This document shows positions 35,535 to 44,318 of a stretch of DNA of 64,000 nucleotides, piece by piece. Source of the stretch: JADKIH01 sp031417555 (lineage in GTDB: Bacteria > Bacteroidota > Bacteroidia > AKYH767-A > 2013-40CM-41-45); NCBI GenBank assembly GCA_031417555.1, contig JANOVV010000065.1, positions 1 to 64,000 on the forward strand, written 5' to 3'. Position 1 is the stretch's first letter. Every line of letters starts with the position of its first letter. The position numbers and the translations under genes were made by a program. The notes beneath the pieces were generated by a model. The model was given only the letters and a program-made list of their open reading frames with translations. It was not told the origin of the DNA and ran no database searches.

Positions 35535-36788
35535 TTATAATATACAGTACTTCTTGTTTGTCCAGTGATAAAAGAGTTTTGGTTTTGACGTTTTGATTGT
35601 AAAGAGTAGTTCTTGAGATTTTCTCACACTTGTGATCTTGTGTTTGTTCATCAGCCATTTTATTAACCGATATTCCAAACAATAAAGTGACGAGCGTAGG
35701 CGGCTACTCCCAAATTTTCCAAAGTAGTTTATCCATCCACGTAGTCGTGAATTCAATAGATATGCGATATCTTCCATTTCAATGGTTGTGTTTCGCCAGT
35801 GTACGATTGTATTTATCGTGTCCCTGATCTTCTGTTGATTCCCTTTGCTAATCTCTGGTGTGTATATTGTGTAGCTTCGATTCTCGTAAAATTTACTTTT
35901 ACTTTTCCGCGGTTGATAACTGAATCCCAGAAAGTCGAATTGCACTTTATTGTGCTTCTCTTTCCTCTTGTAGTCGGAGCAGTAAACGATTTGTGTTTTC
36001 TTCTCATTCAACTTTAGATGTACTGTCTGTAGTCTTTCCTTGATAGCTTGTAGAATTTCTTCCGCTTCTTGTTTTGTTTTGCAGTGTATGATTATATCAT
36101 CTGCATAGCGTACAAATTCTGTCTCACTATAATTCTTCTCCAGCCATTTATCTATCGCGTAATGTAAGAACAGGTTTGCTAACAGCGGACTGATTACTCC
36201 TCCCTGTGGCGTTCCTTTTCCTCCTCGTTCTATCAGTTCTCCTTTTGTTGTTTGGATTTTCATTTCCAACCATCGCTGCACATACATTCTCACCCATTTC
36301 TCTTCAATCATTGCTTCTACCGCTTTTAACATCAACTCATGGTTAATCTCATCAAAATATTTCTCGATGTCCATGTCTAGCACCCAGTCCTGTGTCAGGC
36401 AATTCTTTCTTACCTGTTCCAGTGCCTGATGACTGCTTTTCATGGGGCGATAACCATAAGAATGCTCATGAAAGTGTTGGTCGATTTTCTTTTCCATGTA
36501 TTCCTTTACAACGCTTTGCGCAATGCGATCGCGTAAGGTTGGAATACCTAGTTTTCTCATTCGACCATCTTTCTTCGGTATCTCGACCTCTCTTACTGCC
36601 GAAGGAAAATAGCTGCCTGATGTCATACGGTTCCAGATCATGTACAAATGATCTTCTGCATTCTTATCGAATGTTTCCCAGCTTTGTTCATCTACCCCTG
36701 ATGCTTTCCCTCCTCGTCTTACCTTCTGGTACGATTCAACCACCATTTCATAGGTGATCGGTACTGTTTTAATTACGTGTACATCCAT
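35535..36788 (-). CDS. ltrA: Group II intron-encoded reverse transcriptase/maturase
   Basis: A 417-residue protein with reverse transcriptase motifs in order: GKASGVDEQSWETF, IPKKDGRMRKLGIPTLRDRI, HSYGYRPMKSSHQAL, LDMDIEKYFDEINHELM, GTPQGGVISPLLANLFLHYAID, and the catalytic VRYADDIIIHC. The thumb/maturase domain X follows (YLLNSRLRGWINYFGKFG). No C-terminal HNH endonuclease is present, so retrohoming would use the other-strand or replication-fork priming mode. The stop lies 11 bp before domain V. It supports splicing and mobility of its own intron. Confidence 0.95.
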   Translation of the reverse strand: MDVHVIKTVPITYEMVVESYQKVRRGGKASGVDEQSWETFDKNAEDHLYMIWNRMTSGSYFPSAVREVEIPKKDGRMRKLGIPTLRDRIAQSVVKEYMEKKIDQHFHEHSYGYRPMKSSHQALEQVRKNCLTQDWVLDMDIEKYFDEINHELMLKAVEAMIEEKWVRMYVQRWLEMKIQTTKGELIERGGKGTPQGGVISPLLANLFLHYAIDKWLEKNYSETEFVRYADDIIIHCKTKQEAEEILQAIKERLQTVHLKLNEKKTQIVYCSDYKRKEKHNKVQFDFLGFSYQPRKSKSKFYENRSYTIYTPEISKGNQQKIRDTINTIVHWRNTTIEMEDIAYLLNSRLRGWINYFGKFGSSRLRSSLYCLEYRLIKWLMNKHKITSVRKSQELLFTIKTSKPKLFYHWTNKKYCIL

Positions 36789-37374
36789 TTAATCCCTTCC
36801 TTGAATTTAATCAAGTTGTTTAATTGTTGTTCACTTAGAATTACCAATGCCCTTCGCTCCTTATTGTTTCCAATACCTCATCACTACTATGACATTGTCC
36901 GACTTCCTATAGCATTCTCCTAGAGCGTTTCTGTGAGTCCTCTTCCGTTTCTTTTTGAAAGCTCTTTTCTGTTTCGCTTGGATAATGGTTCCCTACAGGA
37001 TCTCCCAAGTTCTTTGATCAAGCCCGGTAAATAATCATGTCCCCTGTATAACGGTCGGCACGTAACCAATAATCAGGTAATCGTTACATTCTTTTCATCT
37101 CCCTTAGCATAGAGTGATTTTGCCAGACGTCTTGGCGGTTTCGTTACTTCATCGGTGGATTCACTTTCGTTCATCTTTATTTACTATACGTGCGTTATTA
37201 TTAACGCTTTTCTCTACACGTTCACCACCTTTGCTTTACAGCATTAGCAGCGTAGAGTCGTTTGACTGCTCCACCTGAATAGCGCTGTCAATGGGTCAGG
37301 TACTAATTAATTAGTACTTCCATCATCTTAATCAAAGCATGTCAATGAACTCGCATTCATTTACTTCATGGCAC

Positions 37375-37505
37375 AAGCTAAGCTCGCAGAGGGGGTGTTT
37401 CTTTGCGTGCTCCGCGATCTCTGCGTGATAATTTTATCCTATGAAATACTGGCTTCACACCATTTTCGAAATGTGATTGTAAGGTGTTTTTTCGCGCAGA
37501 GGGGG
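37375..37505. other. Right flank (5' exon side) of the group II intron, with direct repeat
   Basis: Non-coding 131 bp between intron and a minus-strand gene. A CGCAGAGGGGGT unit occurs at about 37385-37396 and again at about 37495-37506, bracketing TTTCTTTGCGTGCTCCGCGATCTCTGCG-like palindromic sequence. This is the same CGCAGAG/CTCTGCG repeat family seen at the other intron edge. Confidence 0.5.
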
Positions 37506-39584
37506 TTAATTAATTAATAATTTTTGAGTTTTCTCTCGTTTTGAATTCCAGATTTTTACAAAATAAATTCCTTTGGAAATATTATTGGCAGGAATTGAAA
37601 ATGTATTGTTTCCTTTTTGTAGAATGAGCTTTTCTTTATTAATAATTCTTCCCAATGCATCTGTCAATTCCAGAAAGTAAGAGGATTGAATTTCAGAGTT
37701 AATATTAAGATAAATTATTCCTGATGAATAAAAGATTTTTAATTCAGCATTCAATTTTTTAGTTTCGGTTATATCCGTAATAACATTCGGCTTTTCAACT
37801 AAAACAGAACAACCATTACTGTCGGTTATCAAAACACCATAATCACCATTAAGATTAGCCCGATAATAGTAACTTGTTGCACCGGAAATTAGTGTAGAAT
37901 CAATATACCACTGATAAGAAAAATATCCCGGTATTGAAAATAGAGTATCATAGTTTTGAGATATACTTGAAGCAGGAATTTGCGGAGACACCGTGATGTA
38001 ATTTGGAAATGTGAGTGTATCTGAGCCGGTATTATTAATTGCAATAAGTGTTACTTCAAACCTACCGGTGTCGTCATAACAAATTTGTTGGGGATTCACC
38101 AGTGTAGAAGAAGAAGGGTTTCCACCGGGAAAAAACCATTGATAAGATGTTGCATTCATAGAAAGATTTATAAAATCGTGGCAATTTTTTTGGCATAGCG
38201 TTCTTTTTGCAGAAATAAAATTTGGCGTAGGCAAGCTGCTGAAACAATATTTAACGAACCAATAATCTCTTGATGATTCTCTTTGTTGTGAAACGTCTCC
38301 ACCATCAACATCTGTAAAAGAAAGAAAAACAAAGCAGCTGTCTTTCGTTTGTAAACCTTGGCAGAATTCAACATGAGCAACGGATGGAAGTGTTTTATCC
38401 CACAGTTTATTTCCAAGAGTATCAATAGCTATCGTCCAGCCTTGTTCATTATTAAAAATGTTATATTCTGATTTATCGCCTGAGATGTCGCAATACGACG
38501 TTCCGGTAAGGAGAAAGCCGTTATTAGTTTTTGAAACATTATAAATTCCATCATCATTACCGATTCCGCCATAAACTTTATCCCATAATTTATTTCCGAG
38601 GCTGTCAGTTTTAACAATCCAAAAATCAAAACTTATATTACCATGATTCATTTCTGATTTATCGTATCCAATTTCAGAATTACTTGTTCCACAAATTAAA
38701 ATTTTGTCGCCGGGTAATATTAATATATCTGAAAAATTATCTACCGCATCTCCGCCTATAGTTTTGTCCCATACTTTAAGTCCATTTGAATCAACTTTTA
38801 AAATCCAATAATCATTTGCAGGGCTAATACTGTCTTGTGATTTACAGCTATTGGCAGGCGATTTCGAGTCCCCTCCTAAAATAAATCCATTATCAGATGT
38901 TGAATTAATTGTATATAAATAATCATAAAGTGTTCCTCCATAATTAAAATCCCATAATTTATTTCCATTACTGTCGATCTTTACTATCCAGTAATCTCTG
39001 TTTCCGTATGAGTGATGAGACATGTCGGCTGTGCTGTCAGAAAGTGTTGCGCCACCGAGAAGAAATGAATTATTATTTAAAAGCAACATTTTATGAAGAT
39101 TATCATTTTGTGCGCCGCCATATGTTTTATCCCAGATTTTATTTCCATTTTTATCAATTCGTATAACCCAGAAATCAAATAATGTTGAATTGAGGCTTTT
39201 ATTATTTTGTGTTTTATCGCCGCTACTATCAGAGTTTGAAAATCCACCGAGCAAGAAACTGGAATCAGGTATTGCAATTGCACATGTCATATAATCTCCA
39301 TTTCTGCCTCCATAGGATTTGTTCCATAAAATATTTCCTGCGCTATCTGTTTTGACTATCCAATAATCTGCATTACCTTTTGTTGAATCGGTTCTATCGA
39401 AACTTAATGACGAAAAAGAATACCCTCCAATTAGAAACCCATTATCAAGGGTTTGTATTATTGTTCCAGGTAACTCGGAGCCGGCTCCTCCATACCTATA
39501 ATCCCAAATTTTATTATTTGGAGCTTGCGCGTTTCCATTTAAACTGAAGAAAAGAAAAAGAAAAAAATAATATGTTGTTTTCAT
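37506..39584 (-). CDS. Secreted repeat protein with PKD-like domain and type IX sorting signal
   Basis: A 692-residue exported protein (signal peptide to about residue 20, ending NGNAQA). Residues 25 to about 450 hold seven imperfect repeats of about 60 residues, each with a pattern LWDKxYGG...GFLLGG...S.DKS...DYWIVKxDSxGNK, probably blades of a beta-propeller. A PKD-like domain follows (SYQWFFPGGNPSSSTL, about residue 485) and another Ig-like part. The last 75 residues form a type IX secretion C-terminal sorting domain (GRIINKEKL, SKGIYFVKI, KTQKLLIN). It is predicted to be exported through the outer membrane and attached to the surface or released. Binding target unknown. Confidence 0.85.
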   Translation of the reverse strand: MKTTYYFFLFLFFSLNGNAQAPNNKIWDYRYGGAGSELPGTIIQTLDNGFLIGGYSFSSLSFDRTDSTKGNADYWIVKTDSAGNILWNKSYGGRNGDYMTCAIAIPDSSFLLGGFSNSDSSGDKTQNNKSLNSTLFDFWVIRIDKNGNKIWDKTYGGAQNDNLHKMLLLNNNSFLLGGATLSDSTADMSHHSYGNRDYWIVKIDSNGNKLWDFNYGGTLYDYLYTINSTSDNGFILGGDSKSPANSCKSQDSISPANDYWILKVDSNGLKVWDKTIGGDAVDNFSDILILPGDKILICGTSNSEIGYDKSEMNHGNISFDFWIVKTDSLGNKLWDKVYGGIGNDDGIYNVSKTNNGFLLTGTSYCDISGDKSEYNIFNNEQGWTIAIDTLGNKLWDKTLPSVAHVEFCQGLQTKDSCFVFLSFTDVDGGDVSQQRESSRDYWFVKYCFSSLPTPNFISAKRTLCQKNCHDFINLSMNATSYQWFFPGGNPSSSTLVNPQQICYDDTGRFEVTLIAINNTGSDTLTFPNYITVSPQIPASSISQNYDTLFSIPGYFSYQWYIDSTLISGATSYYYRANLNGDYGVLITDSNGCSVLVEKPNVITDITETKKLNAELKIFYSSGIIYLNINSEIQSSYFLELTDALGRIINKEKLILQKGNNTFSIPANNISKGIYFVKIWNSKREKTQKLLIN

Positions 39585-39801
39585 TAATTTTATTTTTTAC
39601 ATAATTCTAACTAAGGTAATAATTTTTTAAACAATATTGCGAATTAATAAACCCCGAAATATAATTTTTCTAGTACCCATTTTTAATTAAATACGAGTAA
39701 ATACGAAATAGTGTTTAAACCACAATATATATAAACATGGATCTTGAATAATTTTTGGATATACTCTAAAATTCATCTTTAATTCGATGTAATTTACGGG
39801 C

Positions 39802-40971
39802 ATGACAAAAGACAAGCCGAAAAAACATTTTTGGACACGTTTTTTATGGACTATCGGTATTATTATAGTTAGCTTAATGATAGCAATCTGGATAACAGGC
39901 AATGCTTACATTTATAAAACTCTAATTTATACCTATCCGGGTATCGATGATATTAACATTTTTAATACCCGAATTATCAATGATAGCGTACCTCAGCCTT
40001 GGCCGGTTTCGATACAATACAATAAAATTAAGTTGTCTGATGAGTTAAACAATGAGTTAAATAGAAATAAAAGTGTTGCATTTCTGGTAATTAAAAATGA
40101 TTCGGTTTTATATGAACAGTATTGGGATAATTCTGTACAAAATTCACTTAGCAATTCTTTTTCTGTGTCAAAAAGTATTGTTAGTGTTCTTGTGGGTATT
40201 GCAATCCGCGATGGACTAATTTCATTAGATGACTCCGTAGGCAAATACATACCGGAATTTAAAAATGGTGCTAATGGTAAATTAAAAGTTCGGCATTTAC
40301 TGACTATGAGTTCCGGGCTTAATTGGGATGAAAGTTACAATAGTCTTTTCTCTTTAACTACCAAAGCATATTATGGAACCAATCTTAAAAAACTTGTAAC
40401 GGGGCTTAAGGTTATTGAAGAGCCCGGAAAAATTTTCCGTTATATGAGTTGCAATACCGTTCTACTTTCAATGATTATTTCAAAATCATCAGGTATGAAA
40501 ATTTCTGACTATGCGGCGAGGTATCTTTGGAAACCAATTGGTGCAACACAACCTGCTTATTGGTCGCTCGATCGTCAGAATGGTATTGAAAAAACATATT
40601 GTTGTTTTTATTCCAATGCCCGTGATTTTGCAAAAATTGGCAAACTATATTTGAATAATGGAATGTGGAATGGCCATATGATTGTTCCCTATAATTATAT
40701 TAATGAATCTATTGTCTCTAATGGGTGTGTGGATGAAAATGGAAAACCGGTTGATTTTTATGGATATCATTGGTGGTTAATGACTTTTAAAGGACATAAG
40801 GTTTTTTATGCCAGGGGAATTCTCGGCCAATACATTATTATAATCCCTGATGAAAATATTATTATTGTGCGACTAGGAAAAATTCGCGGAGAAAAAGATA
40901 AAAACAACAACTACTCCGATATGATTACCTATACCGATGGTGTTCTTACTAATTTCGGAACAAAGAAGTAA
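39802..40971 (+). CDS. Serine hydrolase, beta-lactamase class C family
   Basis: A 389-residue protein with an N-terminal membrane helix (about residues 14-35), so it is probably anchored and faces the periplasm. The catalytic SxxK motif is SVSK in NSFSVSKSIVSVLVG (about residue 122), followed by the second motif region RYMSCNTVLLSM, in which the usual YxN reads with an extra residue. HLLTMSSGLNWDE and ARGILGQYIIIIPD are also typical. Relatives act as esterases, D-aminopeptidases or peptidoglycan hydrolases. No beta-lactamase activity is implied. It is monocistronic. Confidence 0.82.
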   Translation: MTKDKPKKHFWTRFLWTIGIIIVSLMIAIWITGNAYIYKTLIYTYPGIDDINIFNTRIINDSVPQPWPVSIQYNKIKLSDELNNELNRNKSVAFLVIKNDSVLYEQYWDNSVQNSLSNSFSVSKSIVSVLVGIAIRDGLISLDDSVGKYIPEFKNGANGKLKVRHLLTMSSGLNWDESYNSLFSLTTKAYYGTNLKKLVTGLKVIEEPGKIFRYMSCNTVLLSMIISKSSGMKISDYAARYLWKPIGATQPAYWSLDRQNGIEKTYCCFYSNARDFAKIGKLYLNNGMWNGHMIVPYNYINESIVSNGCVDENGKPVDFYGYHWWLMTFKGHKVFYARGILGQYIIIIPDENIIIVRLGKIRGEKDKNNNYSDMITYTDGVLTNFGTKK

Positions 40972-40991
40972 ATAAAAATCCCGATTTCTTT

Positions 40992-40999
40992 TATCTTTG
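40992..40999 (+). promoter_or_regulatory. Candidate -7 element close to the start of the 134-residue gene
   Basis: TATCTTTG matches the TAnnTTTG consensus and ends only 9 bp before ATG 41009. Transcription would then begin a few bases before the start codon. No TTG at the -33 position is clear. Confidence 0.4.
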
Positions 41000-41008
41000 C
41001 AGTTAATT

Positions 41009-41413
41009 ATGCTTAAAGACATACCTCTTCTTGTTGTTGAAAATATTGCTGTTGCCATCGTTCATGAACCCAATGACGAAGGTGCGCTTGTGTGGAATGC
41101 TTATCTTGTAAATCTTTATGATCAGGAAATAAGTAATGTACTTGTTAGCTCCAAAGGATATGGAACTTTTGAAGGCCGTGATGTTAAAACTTCTGTCTTG
41201 CGTCACCTCATAGGAAATGTTGAAGCAAAAGACTATGCAAAGATAGAACCTATTATGGATAATCTTTTTGGTTTAAGTAATGAATTTTGGGTAAGCTTTT
41301 ATTTAGGTACCCATATTTATGATAAGAAATATATTTTCCTGCCTGAAACAATCAGTGAAAGTAATTTTACTCTTATACCCGTTTTAAATAAACGAGGTGT
41401 AATGATACGTTAA
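41009..41413 (+). CDS. Conserved Bacteroidota protein of unknown function (sometimes mis-named PheS)
   Basis: I take ATG 41009 rather than the upstream TTG 40997, giving 134 residues (MLKDIPLLVVENIAVAIVHE). It is soluble, without a signal peptide. Conserved-looking blocks are VWNAYLVNLYDQEI, VLVSSKGYGTFEGRDVKTS and DNLFGLSNEFWVSFYL-GTHIYDKKYIF. I recall small proteins of this kind in many Bacteroidota carrying an erroneous phenylalanyl-tRNA synthetase alpha label; there is no synthetase domain here. Function unknown. Confidence 0.65.
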   Translation: MLKDIPLLVVENIAVAIVHEPNDEGALVWNAYLVNLYDQEISNVLVSSKGYGTFEGRDVKTSVLRHLIGNVEAKDYAKIEPIMDNLFGLSNEFWVSFYLGTHIYDKKYIFLPETISESNFTLIPVLNKRGVMIR

Positions 41414-41492
41414 ATTTTTCTCTGCTTATATTGGTTGTATTAGTATAAGTATGCGCTTATTTTTGTTAGAATAAATTAATAAATAGCGAAAC

Positions 41493-42209
41493 ATGCTCGA
41501 AAATATAAATCTTAAAAATATTCTTTTTTTAGATATTGAAACCGTGCCTCAATTTAGTAAATACGAAAATTTGCCTGAATCAATTTCTGAATTATGGGAT
41601 AGGAAGTTTTCCACTTTTAGGAATGAAGGTGTTGATGAAACACCTGCTTCTGTATATCGCCGTGCAGGAATCTATGCTGAATTCGGAAAAATTATATGCA
41701 TTTCGGTTGGCGTATTTGCAGACGCTAATGAATTTCGGATTAAATCATTTTTTGGTCATGATGAAAAGAAAATTTTGAATGATTTTTCTGATCTTATTCA
41801 AAAATCATACTTCTCCCCCGACAAACTTCTCTGCGCACATAATGGAAAAGAATTTGATTTTCCTTATTTATGTCGCAGGTTTCTTATAAATCAAGTTCCA
41901 TTACCTTCAATACTCAATATAGCAGGTAAAAAACCATGGGAAGTTGCACATTTAGATACCATGGATCTTTGGAAGTTCGGAGATTATAAATCCTATACAA
42001 CACTTGTTTTGCTTGCTTCTGTATTTGGAATTCAAACACCTAAAGACGATATCGATGGTAGTAATGTCTGGCAAGTCTATTGGGAAGAAAATAATATTGA
42101 AAGAATCGTAAAATATTGTCAAAAAGATGTTCTTACTGTCGCACAAATATTTAAAAAATTTCGTTGTGAGGATTTAATAAAACCAGAACATATAATTTTC
42201 CCTGATTAA
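41493..42209 (+). CDS. PolB-type 3'-5' exonuclease-like protein
   Basis: A 238-residue stand-alone RNase H-fold exonuclease of the DNA polymerase B elongation-subunit type. The three DEDD motifs are intact: Exo I in NILFLDIETVPQ (D and E, about residues 14-16), Exo II in LCAHNGKEFDFPYLCRRF (about residues 113-130), and Exo III in IVKYCQKDVLTVAQIF (Y and D, about residues 210-215). The YxxxD form of motif III puts it in the DEDDy group. It probably degrades single-stranded DNA or RNA 3' ends in the cytoplasm, in repair or RNA turnover. Confidence 0.88.
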   Translation: MLENINLKNILFLDIETVPQFSKYENLPESISELWDRKFSTFRNEGVDETPASVYRRAGIYAEFGKIICISVGVFADANEFRIKSFFGHDEKKILNDFSDLIQKSYFSPDKLLCAHNGKEFDFPYLCRRFLINQVPLPSILNIAGKKPWEVAHLDTMDLWKFGDYKSYTTLVLLASVFGIQTPKDDIDGSNVWQVYWEENNIERIVKYCQKDVLTVAQIFKKFRCEDLIKPEHIIFPD

Positions 42210-42244
42210 AATAAATATTTAAAATAATGTGATAATTTCTTTCT

Positions 42245-42712
42245 TTAAAATATTTCTTTTATCAAAATTTCTTTGTTATTAAAAATTATTTTATCTCCTG
42301 CTTTTTTTCCAAAAAATATTTTTCCAATCGGTGAGCTGATAGACAGAAAGACTATCTTTTCATTGTTTATTTCTACCGGGCCCAAGCCAATTAAAAAAAA
42401 ATATTTTTCCTGATTAGAATAAACATAAGCACCTGCTTCCACCTTATTACAAAAGTGGTTCATGTCCACTTGCTGTAAATAACTCAATTCTTTTTGTGCT
42501 GTTTCTAATTGACGAGCATGAATATCTCTGTCTATTTGCGCCATCGCCCGCGAAGTTTCATATTTATCTCCTACACTACTTTTGCCCTCTTCATTGGCTG
42601 CATTTTGGGCTTCCAGCATTGCATTTGATGAAGTATTAATTCGTGATTGAAGAATTTGCGCCGCTTTTTCTTTTAAAATATTTTTAAGTTCTAGTATTTC
42701 CTTGTCATTCAT
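42245..42712 (-). CDS. GreA/GreB-family transcription factor-like protein
   Basis: A 155-residue protein with an N-terminal coiled coil (about residues 1-80, with AQIDRDIHARQLETAQKELSYLQQV) and a C-terminal Gre domain ending in SSPIGKIFFGKKAGDKIIF. The layout resembles transcript-cleavage factors, which insert the coiled coil into the secondary channel of RNA polymerase. The N-terminal part is only loosely GreA-like, and the acidic tip pair is not clearly placed, so it may be a Gre-like regulator. It is convergent to the exonuclease gene with a 35-bp gap. Confidence 0.8.
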   Translation of the reverse strand: MNDKEILELKNILKEKAAQILQSRINTSSNAMLEAQNAANEEGKSSVGDKYETSRAMAQIDRDIHARQLETAQKELSYLQQVDMNHFCNKVEAGAYVYSNQEKYFFLIGLGPVEINNEKIVFLSISSPIGKIFFGKKAGDKIIFNNKEILIKEIF

Positions 42713-42776
42713 TCACTAATAAATTTTTCACTTTTAAAAAATATTTCTTTAGTCTTTCCTGTATAAAAGCGTCTTG

Positions 42777-42784
42777 CAAATGTA
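42777..42784 (-). promoter_or_regulatory. Candidate -7 element for the GreA-like gene
   Basis: The minus strand reads TACATTTG, matching TAnnTTTG, about 65 bp upstream of the start codon. A -33 TTG is not evident. Confidence 0.35.
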
Positions 42785-42900
42785 TCTTTTCTTAATATGC
42801 GTTCGTGATAGTATACAAATGTCAGTAAAATTATTGTAATATGACCGAATTCAAAATTTTCCTTAATTAATCTCTCCCGTGTTCTATTCTGGAAATAAAT

Positions 42901-42908
42901 TATATTTG
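42901..42908 (+). promoter_or_regulatory. Candidate -7 element for the HTH-ImmA/IrrE gene
   Basis: TATATTTG matches TAnnTTTG and lies 77 bp upstream of ATG 42985. Because the encoded protein has a DNA-binding domain, an operator may lie in this very AT-rich leader, but no clear palindrome stood out. Confidence 0.35.
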
Positions 42909-42984
42909 TATTAAATCGTAAACATTTTATTGAAAAATAAATAATCTCGTATTAAAAATTTAACAGCATTTAAACTAAATTGAT

Positions 42985-44157
42985 ATGAGTTCGAAAGTAA
43001 AAAGCAATCCGGAAATATTAAAATGGGCTCGTAAGACCGCTAAAATTTCTCTTGAAAAAAGTGCTTCTACTATTTCGAAAACATGTAAAATTGAGAGAAT
43101 AAAAGAATGGGAATCTCCGGATTGTAAAGATTTTCCGACTATTAAACAAGTCGAAAAATTAGCGCGTTTATACCGCAGACCTATTGATGTCTTTTTCCTG
43201 CAGTTTGTTCCAAAAGATTTCCCTGCTTTAAAAGATTTCCGGCGTAATAAAGAAGATGGATTGAATACTTCTTTAATATTCATGATGCGCGAAGTTCAGG
43301 AAAAACAAGAATGGCTAAGTAATTTTCTCAAAAAAAAGAAGGAAAAGAAATTAGACTTTTCAGGAAAGTATAATATTAAAAGTTCTCCGGATGCGGTAGC
43401 TAATGACATAAGAAAAACTCTTGCCATTGGTAATATACCATCCGGTCTAAAACCATTGAAGTATTGGATAGAAAAAGCAGAAAGTAAAAGGATTTTTATT
43501 TCATTAAGCAGTAATTATCATACAAGATTAAAACTAGACAGTGATCTCTTCAAAGGTTTCGTAATTGCCGATAAATATGCGCCCTTTATTTTTTTAAATA
43601 GCGATGATTGGGATCATGGACAAATTTTTACATTGTTGCACGAACTAGCACATATATGGATTGGCGTTTCAGGGATTTCAAATGAGACAGAAATAAATAC
43701 GACAAATACTCCCGGTATACATCCCGTTGAAAAGTTTTGTAATGAAGTTGCTGTTAAAGCATTGTTGCCCGAAGATGAATTAACAGCTATGTTACCTAAA
43801 CAAGACGTTTTAACAATTAAAAATATTTCGCGCGTAAGTCGTAAATTGGGAGTAAGTAATGCGGCACTTTTAAATCGTGCACTAAATTTTCGTTTAATTG
43901 ATAGTGAAAAATATAATTCTTTGCGCAAAGAAGCAGATAGTGCCTGGAAAGATTTTCTTTTAAAAGAATCCCAAAAAAAGAAATCGTCTGGGGGCCCTAA
44001 TTATTATATAATGCAATTAAGAAGAAGTAGTAAGGCTTTTGCAAATATCGTAATGGATTTTTACAAAAGCGGTAAAGTTAATGGTGCTGATGCAAGTCGG
44101 TTGTTAAAAGTTAAAGAAAGTAATTTTCATAAGTTTGAAAAATATATCTATAAGTAG
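42985..44157 (+). CDS. XRE-type regulator fused to an ImmA/IrrE metallopeptidase
   Basis: A 390-residue cytoplasmic protein. Residues about 8-65 form a lambda-repressor-like helix-turn-helix (ISLEKSASTISKTCKIERI, FPTIKQVEKLARLYRRPIDV). An ImmA/IrrE zinc peptidase domain follows with HELAH at residues 219-223 and a downstream acidic third-ligand region (HPVEKFCNEVAVKALLPEDEL). The C-terminal 70 residues are basic and helical. Family members cleave repressors in response to DNA damage or phage signals, or serve as antitoxin-like regulators. It heads a run of plus-strand genes encoding a trypsin-like protease and a DnaQ-type exonuclease. No phage genes adjoin it. Confidence 0.9.
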   Translation: MSSKVKSNPEILKWARKTAKISLEKSASTISKTCKIERIKEWESPDCKDFPTIKQVEKLARLYRRPIDVFFLQFVPKDFPALKDFRRNKEDGLNTSLIFMMREVQEKQEWLSNFLKKKKEKKLDFSGKYNIKSSPDAVANDIRKTLAIGNIPSGLKPLKYWIEKAESKRIFISLSSNYHTRLKLDSDLFKGFVIADKYAPFIFLNSDDWDHGQIFTLLHELAHIWIGVSGISNETEINTTNTPGIHPVEKFCNEVAVKALLPEDELTAMLPKQDVLTIKNISRVSRKLGVSNAALLNRALNFRLIDSEKYNSLRKEADSAWKDFLLKESQKKKSSGGPNYYIMQLRRSSKAFANIVMDFYKSGKVNGADASRLLKVKESNFHKFEKYIYK

Positions 44158-44268
44158 GCATTGTTTTCTTTTTTATATTTATAATTTGAGATGTACATGT
44201 AAATGAATATTTATTCTTAATAAATTCATACTTAATTTATTTTATATCTTTCATTCTAAGATAAAACA

Positions 44269-44276
44269 TATCTTTG
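44269..44276 (+). promoter_or_regulatory. Candidate -7 element for the trypsin-like gene
   Basis: TATCTTTG at 44269-44276, 42 bp before ATG 44319, matches TAnnTTTG. It suggests the trypsin-like gene can be transcribed independently of the peptidase gene before it. Confidence 0.4.
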
Positions 44277-44318
44277 TGAAATATTTCATATATTTTATCC
44301 GGAATAAATATTTACATA

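Larger units (their letters stand above)
35454..37374 (-). mobile_element. Group II intron with intron-encoded reverse transcriptase
   Basis: Retroelement of about 1.9 kb on the minus strand. It has roughly 590 bp of ribozyme domains I-III before the reverse transcriptase gene, then domains V and VI directly after it. The 3' end is set near 35453/35454 from the CCTAC before TCGGCGG. The 5' end is set near 37374 from GTGCC; a start up to about 37383 would restore a tidier exon junction. Boundaries are therefore uncertain by about 10 bp. It is inserted between genes rather than in one. The open frame and domain V are intact, so it may still be mobile. Confidence 0.85.

Noticed and set aside
36392..36757. 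121-codon plus-strand frame antisense to the intron reverse transcriptase
   Set aside because: Shadow frame: the minus-strand reverse transcriptase has all motifs.
37455..37459. GTGTG on the minus strand as the intron 5' end
   Set aside because: It fits the GTGYG consensus, but using it would put the CGCAGAG repeat inside the intron and leave no matching exon junction; GTGCC at 37374 fits the flanks better, though doubt remains.
39802..40971. Beta-lactamase (antibiotic resistance gene)
   Set aside because: Only the class C fold and SxxK motif are shared; most such stand-alone proteins in this phylum are esterases or peptidases.
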